Assembly (NCBI GenBank): GCA_016893485.2
Contig: JAFEKX020000001.1
Coordinates: 7,891,501 to 7,955,500, forward strand
Reading direction: 5' to 3'
DNA from: Streptomyces sp. P3
Lineage (GTDB): Bacteria; Actinomycetota; Actinomycetes; Streptomycetales; Streptomycetaceae
Length of the DNA: 64,000 nt
Shown here: in pieces, positions 61,101 to 64,000 of the stretch
Position numbering within the stretch: the first letter of the stretch is position 1
Layout of the letters: every line of letters starts with the position of its first letter
Program-made: the position numbers and the translations under genes
The notes under the pieces: model-generated
Databases searched by the model: none
The model's input: only the letters and a program-made list of their open reading frames with translations
What the model was told of the DNA's origin: nothing

Positions 61101-61553
61101 CTCACGGTCGACGGGATCAACTACACCTGGCCGACGGTGACTTCGGGCCAGCTCGACAACCTGGAGATGGCCGGCCAGACCATCTCGATGCCGGCCGGTA
61201 CGTCGGGTGGGTCGCTCGGGCTGCTGGGCACGGCGACCAACGCGCCGACCGACGGCAGCGGGGTCTCCGGCGACGTGACCGTCACGTACACCGACGGCAC
61301 CACCTCGCGGGGGACGGTCACCTTCCCGGACTGGACCCTCAACGGCGGTTCCAGCAAGCCGCTTCCGGGTGACACGACGGCCGCGACGACGGCCTACCGG
61401 AATACCGGGAGCGGTGGCCGGGACGGCGTGAAGACCTATGTCTTCGCCGCCAAGGTCGCGTTGGACCCGTCCAAGCAGGTCGCGTCGATCACGCTGCCGG
61501 TGACGGGCTCGACGGGCACCGACCATCTGTTCTCCTACGGCTTCGGCCAGTAG
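58187..61553 (+). CDS. secreted GH92 alpha-mannosidase with C-terminal NEW3-like and sandwich domains (frameshift)
   Basis: Seen: signal peptide LAVVCVLGMTALTLPAIGSA; LVNPLIGTSGAVDTFPGPDM, MPAGMVQWGPDTTPNRPDGG and GFSLTHISGPGCP open the GH92 N-domain; YSGWDTYRSQTQLMAMVEPK, LPKWASNNGESYVMVGDPAA, FVEGTSAQYTPMVPFNLQQL, LSNEPSVEIPWEYDYTGQPW, GNDDLGAMSSWYVWSELGMY P-ET are the barrel with Glu/Asp acid and base candidates. After a register change near 60558, an NPCBM/NEW3-like domain (PGSAADGTLDLTNLGSTAVT) and a final sandwich end LFSYGFGQ. About 1122 residues. Known: Ca-dependent inverting exo-alpha-mannosidases of N-glycans and fungal mannan. An Ala/Pro/Lys-rich insert (about 270-315) interrupts the N-domain. 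Confidence 0.9.
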
Positions 61554-61575
61554 GCAGGACCGAGGGCACGGAGAG

Positions 61576-61609
61576 GGCCGGTCCCCGGGTTCATGCCTGG
61601 GGGCCGGCC
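61576..61609. terminator. terminator hairpin between the convergent GH92 and Smr genes
   Basis: Seen: GGCCGGTCCCCGGG pairs with CCTGGGGGCCGGCC (12 of 14 Watson-Crick, the others near-wobble) around TTCATG. It is 22 bp past GH92 and 13 bp past the Smr stop, so it serves both directions. Confidence 0.7.
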
Positions 61610-61622
61610 TGTGCCGGCGGAG

Positions 61623-61874
61623 TCATTTGAGGTGGACCAGGATCCGGCCCGCGTTGGTCGGATCCGTCTCCACCCGGGCGTAGAGCTTCCTGAGGTGCTT
61701 CTGCGCCAGGACCGCCAGCACGCGCTTCTTCAGCTGGCCCGTGCCCTTGCCCGGGATGATCTGGACGACGTCGACGCCGGTGGCGGCGGCCTTGAACAGG
61801 GTCTGCCGCAGGGCCGTGTCGATGGCGCGGTCGCTGCGGAAGACGGGGTGCAGATCCAGGGTGATCAGGGCCAT
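61623..61874 (-). CDS. small Smr-domain protein
   Basis: Seen: about 83 residues from ATG 61874: ALITLDLHPVFRSDRAIDTA, VDVVQIIPGKGTGQLKKRVL, AVLAQKHLRKLYARVETDPT, NAGRILVHLK. LDLH and PGKGTGQLK are the two hallmark motifs of the Smr (MutS2 C-terminal) fold. Known: Smr domains nick or bind branched DNA, or cleave RNA in ribosome rescue; stand-alone short forms are common in Streptomyces and have no fixed role. The frame is open further upstream to GTG 61970, but the family's usual start is here. Cytosolic. Confidence 0.8.
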   Translation of the reverse strand: MALITLDLHPVFRSDRAIDTALRQTLFKAAATGVDVVQIIPGKGTGQLKKRVLAVLAQKHLRKLYARVETDPTNAGRILVHLK

Positions 61875-61900
61875 CGCCTCCGGGGTTTCGGCGTAGAAGC

Positions 61901-62053
61901 ATGCGGTCGCAGCGTATGCGAGACGGCTCCCGGGGTGGACCGGTCCCGGACCTGACCCGCCTGTTCGCACGCAAGCAGTGGGTCACGGAGCGGTTCACCC
62001 CGGCACAGACCGCCGGTGACCCGGCGCTGGAGGTGACGACTCTGCGCAGGTGA
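61901..62053 (+). CDS. possible 50-codon gene or C-terminal remnant
   Basis: Seen: ATG 61901, ending LTRLFARKQWVTERFTPAQT ... LEVTTLRR. Third codon positions are mostly G/C, as in real genes here, and it lies in the gap between Smr and GH19. No Shine-Dalgarno and no recognisable domain; it overlaps the upstream open extension of Smr. It could be the degraded 3' end of a lost gene. Confidence 0.25.
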   Translation: MRSQRMRDGSRGGPVPDLTRLFARKQWVTERFTPAQTAGDPALEVTTLRR

Positions 62054-62107
62054 GAGGGTCGGCGCGGCGCGGGCCGGTCGTAACTCGGTTGCGCGGGTGG
62101 TGGGTTG

Positions 62108-62121
62108 ACTGGTCTATACCC
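62108..62121. promoter_or_regulatory. dre-like (DasR) site 1 of the GH19 chitinase
   Basis: Seen: ACTGGTCTATACCC, left half identical to the DasR consensus, 159 bp upstream of the GH19 start. Confidence 0.6.
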
Positions 62122-62124
62122 TTG

Positions 62125-62140
62125 ACTGGTACAGACCAAT
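62125..62140. promoter_or_regulatory. dre-like (DasR) site 2 of the GH19 chitinase
   Basis: Seen: ACTGGTACAGACCAAT, 17 bp from the first site, so the two form a tandem 17-bp-spaced pair. Known: tandem TGGTC-type repeats are typical of Streptomyces chitinase promoters. Confidence 0.65.
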
Positions 62141-62279
62141 ACGGTTCAGTGAGTGGGTCATCCCCCACCACGGCCGCCCCCACGCCGTATCCGGTCCGAC
62201 CGGCCCGTGCGCACAAAGGCTCCGCTCCGCCCTGCCCTTTTCCGGGGAACGGCCGTGCTCCACAGAGGAGTTGAACCCT

Positions 62280-63170
62280 GTGTCGAGACGCCGCATCGCC
62301 GCAGTGCTGACCGCACTCGTCCTCGGTAGCCTGACGCCCGTGGTCCTACCCGCCGCCGGCGCCTCCGCCGCGTCCTGTTCGAGCTATCCCAACTGGGTGG
62401 CCGGCCAGTCGTACGTCACCGGCAACATCGTGCGCTACACCGATGGAAACGCATATATCGCCGAGCACGACAACCCGGGCTACGACCCGGTCATCAGCAC
62501 CTGGTTCTGGGAGCCGTACGCCTGCGACGGGGGTTCCGGCACGCCCGTCGGCAACTTCGTGGTGAGCGAGGCCCAGTTCAACCAGATGTTCCCGAGCCGG
62601 AACTCCTTCTACACCTACAGCGGTCTCACCGCCGCCCTCAGCGCCTACCCGGGCTTCGCGAACACCGGCAGCGACACCACGAAGAAGCAGGAGGCCGCCG
62701 CCTTCCTCGCCAACGTCAGCCATGAGACGGGCGGGTTGGTGTACATCGTCGAGCAGAACACCGCCAACTACCCGACGTACTGCGACTGGAGCCAGTCGTA
62801 CGGCTGCCCGGCCGGCCAGGCCGCCTACTACGGGCGCGGTCCGTTGCAGATCAGCTGGAACTTCAACTACAAGGCAGCAGGGGACGCGTTGGGCATCGAC
62901 CTGCTGGGCAACCCCTGGCTGGTGCAGAACGACTCGGCCGTGGCCTGGAAGACCGCGCTCTGGTACTGGAACACCCAGAGCGGCCCCGGCTCCATGACCC
63001 CGCACAACGCGATCGTCAACGGCGCCGGCTTCGGCCAGACCATCCGCAGCATCAACGGCTCGATCGAGTGCGACGGCAAGAGCCCCGCACAGGTGCAGAG
63101 CCGCGTGGACGCCTACACGCGGTTCACCTCGATCCTCGGGACCAGTACCGGGGCCAACCTCTACTGCTGA
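62280..63170 (+). CDS. secreted GH19 chitinase with N-terminal CBM5/12
   Basis: Seen: intact frame; GAGGAG nine bases before GTG 62280, which is preferred to the in-frame TTG 62271. Signal peptide RIAAVLTALVLGSLTPVVLP; chitin-binding CBM5/12 (about residues 34-78: YPNWVAGQSYVTGNIVRYTD, STWFWEPYAC); GH19 domain (about 92-296) with FLANVSHETGGLVYIVEQNT (catalytic Glu), AAYYGRGPLQISWNFNYKAA and NGSIECDGKSPAQVQSRV. About 296 residues, the usual size for Streptomyces ChiF/ChiG-type enzymes. Known: inverting endochitinases with antifungal action. DasR-type sites precede it, as for GH18. Confidence 0.95.
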   Translation: MSRRRIAAVLTALVLGSLTPVVLPAAGASAASCSSYPNWVAGQSYVTGNIVRYTDGNAYIAEHDNPGYDPVISTWFWEPYACDGGSGTPVGNFVVSEAQFNQMFPSRNSFYTYSGLTAALSAYPGFANTGSDTTKKQEAAAFLANVSHETGGLVYIVEQNTANYPTYCDWSQSYGCPAGQAAYYGRGPLQISWNFNYKAAGDALGIDLLGNPWLVQNDSAVAWKTALWYWNTQSGPGSMTPHNAIVNGAGFGQTIRSINGSIECDGKSPAQVQSRVDAYTRFTSILGTSTGANLYC

Positions 63171-63179
63171 CCGTGCGGT

Positions 63180-63218
63180 ACGGGCACCGGTCCGACCGCT
63201 CCGACGGCCGGTGCCCGT
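63180..63218 (+). terminator. terminator hairpin after the GH19 chitinase
   Basis: Seen: ACGGGCACCGG and CCGGTGCCCGT, a perfect 11-bp stem with a 17-base loop, nine bases after the stop. Confidence 0.8.
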
Positions 63219-63407
63219 CCCACCCGCGCGTTCCAGGGACCTCACGTCCCCGCAGGTCAGCCCCTGTGCGAACGTTCCAGCTTCCCGTTTCCCCGTCGGT
63301 CGTAGCCGCTGGGACGGATCGCCGCGCACGCTGCGGTTGTTCGACAGCGAGGCCCACCACGACCCGGTGGCCCGCCTTCCGGCACCGCACCCAGGGGGAA
63401 CCCGATC

Positions 63408-64000
63408 ATGTCCAGCACGCTCTTCCGCCGCCGTACCGCGCTCCTGACCGTCGGCTTCGCCGCGGCCGCCTCACTCGCACTGACCGCCTGTGGAACGGGT
63501 GAGGACACCGGCGCCCAGCACGCCCCGAACACCGCCGCCGACACCAGGGCCGCGGCCTCCGGTACGGACTCGGTCGTGACCGTCGCGAAGTCCGACCGGA
63601 ACACCACCACCTCGAAGACGGCCACGGGGTCCAAGGCGACCAAGGCCTCCTCGGCCGGGGTCACCTGCACCGGCGCCAACACCAGGTCACCGCGCAGACC
63701 GTGACGCGTCCGCTGAACCACATGCTGCTGACCGTCAAGAACACCGGCTCCAAGACCTGCTACCTGTACGGCTACCCGGCCCTCCGCTTCCAGGACGCCC
63801 AGGCCGTGCCCCGGTCGTCGAGGACTCGCGGCCGCAGGCGGTCACCACCCTCCGCCCCGGCCGGTCGGGCTACGCCGGCGTCAACCTCTCCAGCGCCGAC
63901 GGCAGCGGCACCGGCGGCTACACCGCGAAGACCCTCGCGGTGATCTTCCAGAACCGCGACCTCGACTTCATCGGCTCCGGCGTCGACGTCCCGCTGCTGA
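63408..64000 (+). CDS. DUF4232 lipoprotein, cut by the window end (two frameshifts)
   Basis: Seen: signal peptide with lipobox, LLTVGFAAAASLALTACG, the Cys near residue 28; a Thr/Ala/Ser-rich linker; then in the -1 frame after about 63680 TVTRPLNHMLLTVKNTGSKT and CYLYGYPALRFQDAQAV, and after about 63810 VVEDSRPQAVTTLRPGRSGY, KTLAVIFQNRDLDF. The C-Y-L-x-GYP segment is the DUF4232 signature. Known: secreted, lipid-anchored proteins of unknown function common in Streptomyces. The 3' end lies beyond the window. Confidence 0.8.

Noticed and set aside
1..64000. CRISPR arrays, transposases, integrases, prophage genes
   Set aside because: None found; no regular repeat-spacer pattern and no mobile-element proteins in any frame.

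Overview
The window is a high-GC actinobacterial chromosome segment, almost certainly Streptomyces. Supporting signs are GTG starts, G/C third codon positions, Tat and Sec secreted glycoside hydrolases with family 2 carbohydrate-binding modules (CBM2), a perfect CebR-type operator (TGGGAGCGCTCCCA), DasR-type dre sites at chitinase genes, and tRNA-Leu(GAG). I see no insertion sequence, phage gene, rRNA or CRISPR array.

Layout. 0.2-1.3 kb: pterin dehydratase and a methyltransferase. 1.4-10.9 kb: cellulose/xyloglucan island (GH74 and GH48 leftward; GH5 and GH6 rightward; all with CBM2), with CebR-like boxes between the divergent GH48 and GH5 genes. 10.9-15.4 kb: PhyH-type dioxygenase, His-rich methyltransferase, SDR, GH75 chitosanase, aldo/keto reductase. 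15.8-24.5 kb: a rightward pectin-type operon (GH105, lyase-like protein, a very large GH28/GH29-like/discoidin/GH27 fusion, and a CBM35-FN3-FN3-sugar dehydrogenase) behind an 18-bp perfect palindrome. 24.5-36.5 kb: acyl-CoA ligase, regulator/transporter pairs (Lrp + DHA2 efflux pump, LysR + SBF-type symporter), a sialidase pair, and a MarR/oxidoreductase pair with two operators. 36.7-55.5 kb: an oxalate/formate and CoA-transfer region holding fdhD, panE, three OxlT-like transporters plus a small membrane subunit, KAS III-like enzyme, GntR regulator, ADP-forming acyl-CoA synthetase, formyl-CoA:oxalate CoA-transferase, a ThDP decarboxylase, sucCD-like ligase, aldehyde dehydrogenase and MarR. 55.7-64 kb: tRNA-Leu, GH18 chitinase, GH92 mannosidase, Smr protein, GH19 chitinase, DUF4232 lipoprotein (cut by the window end).

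How it works together. The organism looks like a plant/fungal-litter saprophyte: secreted enzymes open cellulose, xyloglucan, pectin, chitin, chitosan, mannan and sialoglycans, while the oxalate region would detoxify or respire oxalate, which is abundant in the same litter. In the proposed cycle OxlT-like carriers import oxalate, Frc moves CoA from formyl-CoA to oxalate, the ThDP enzyme decarboxylates oxalyl-CoA, the ligases prime or recycle CoA thioesters, and FdhD would mature a formate dehydrogenase located elsewhere.

Important caveat. About two thirds of the genes are broken by one or more frame steps, and nearly all the steps on rightward genes that I could follow are -1, i.e. one missing base, usually in a C or G run. 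I treat these as sequence errors and annotate the reconstructed genes across them. Lengths of such genes are therefore approximate.
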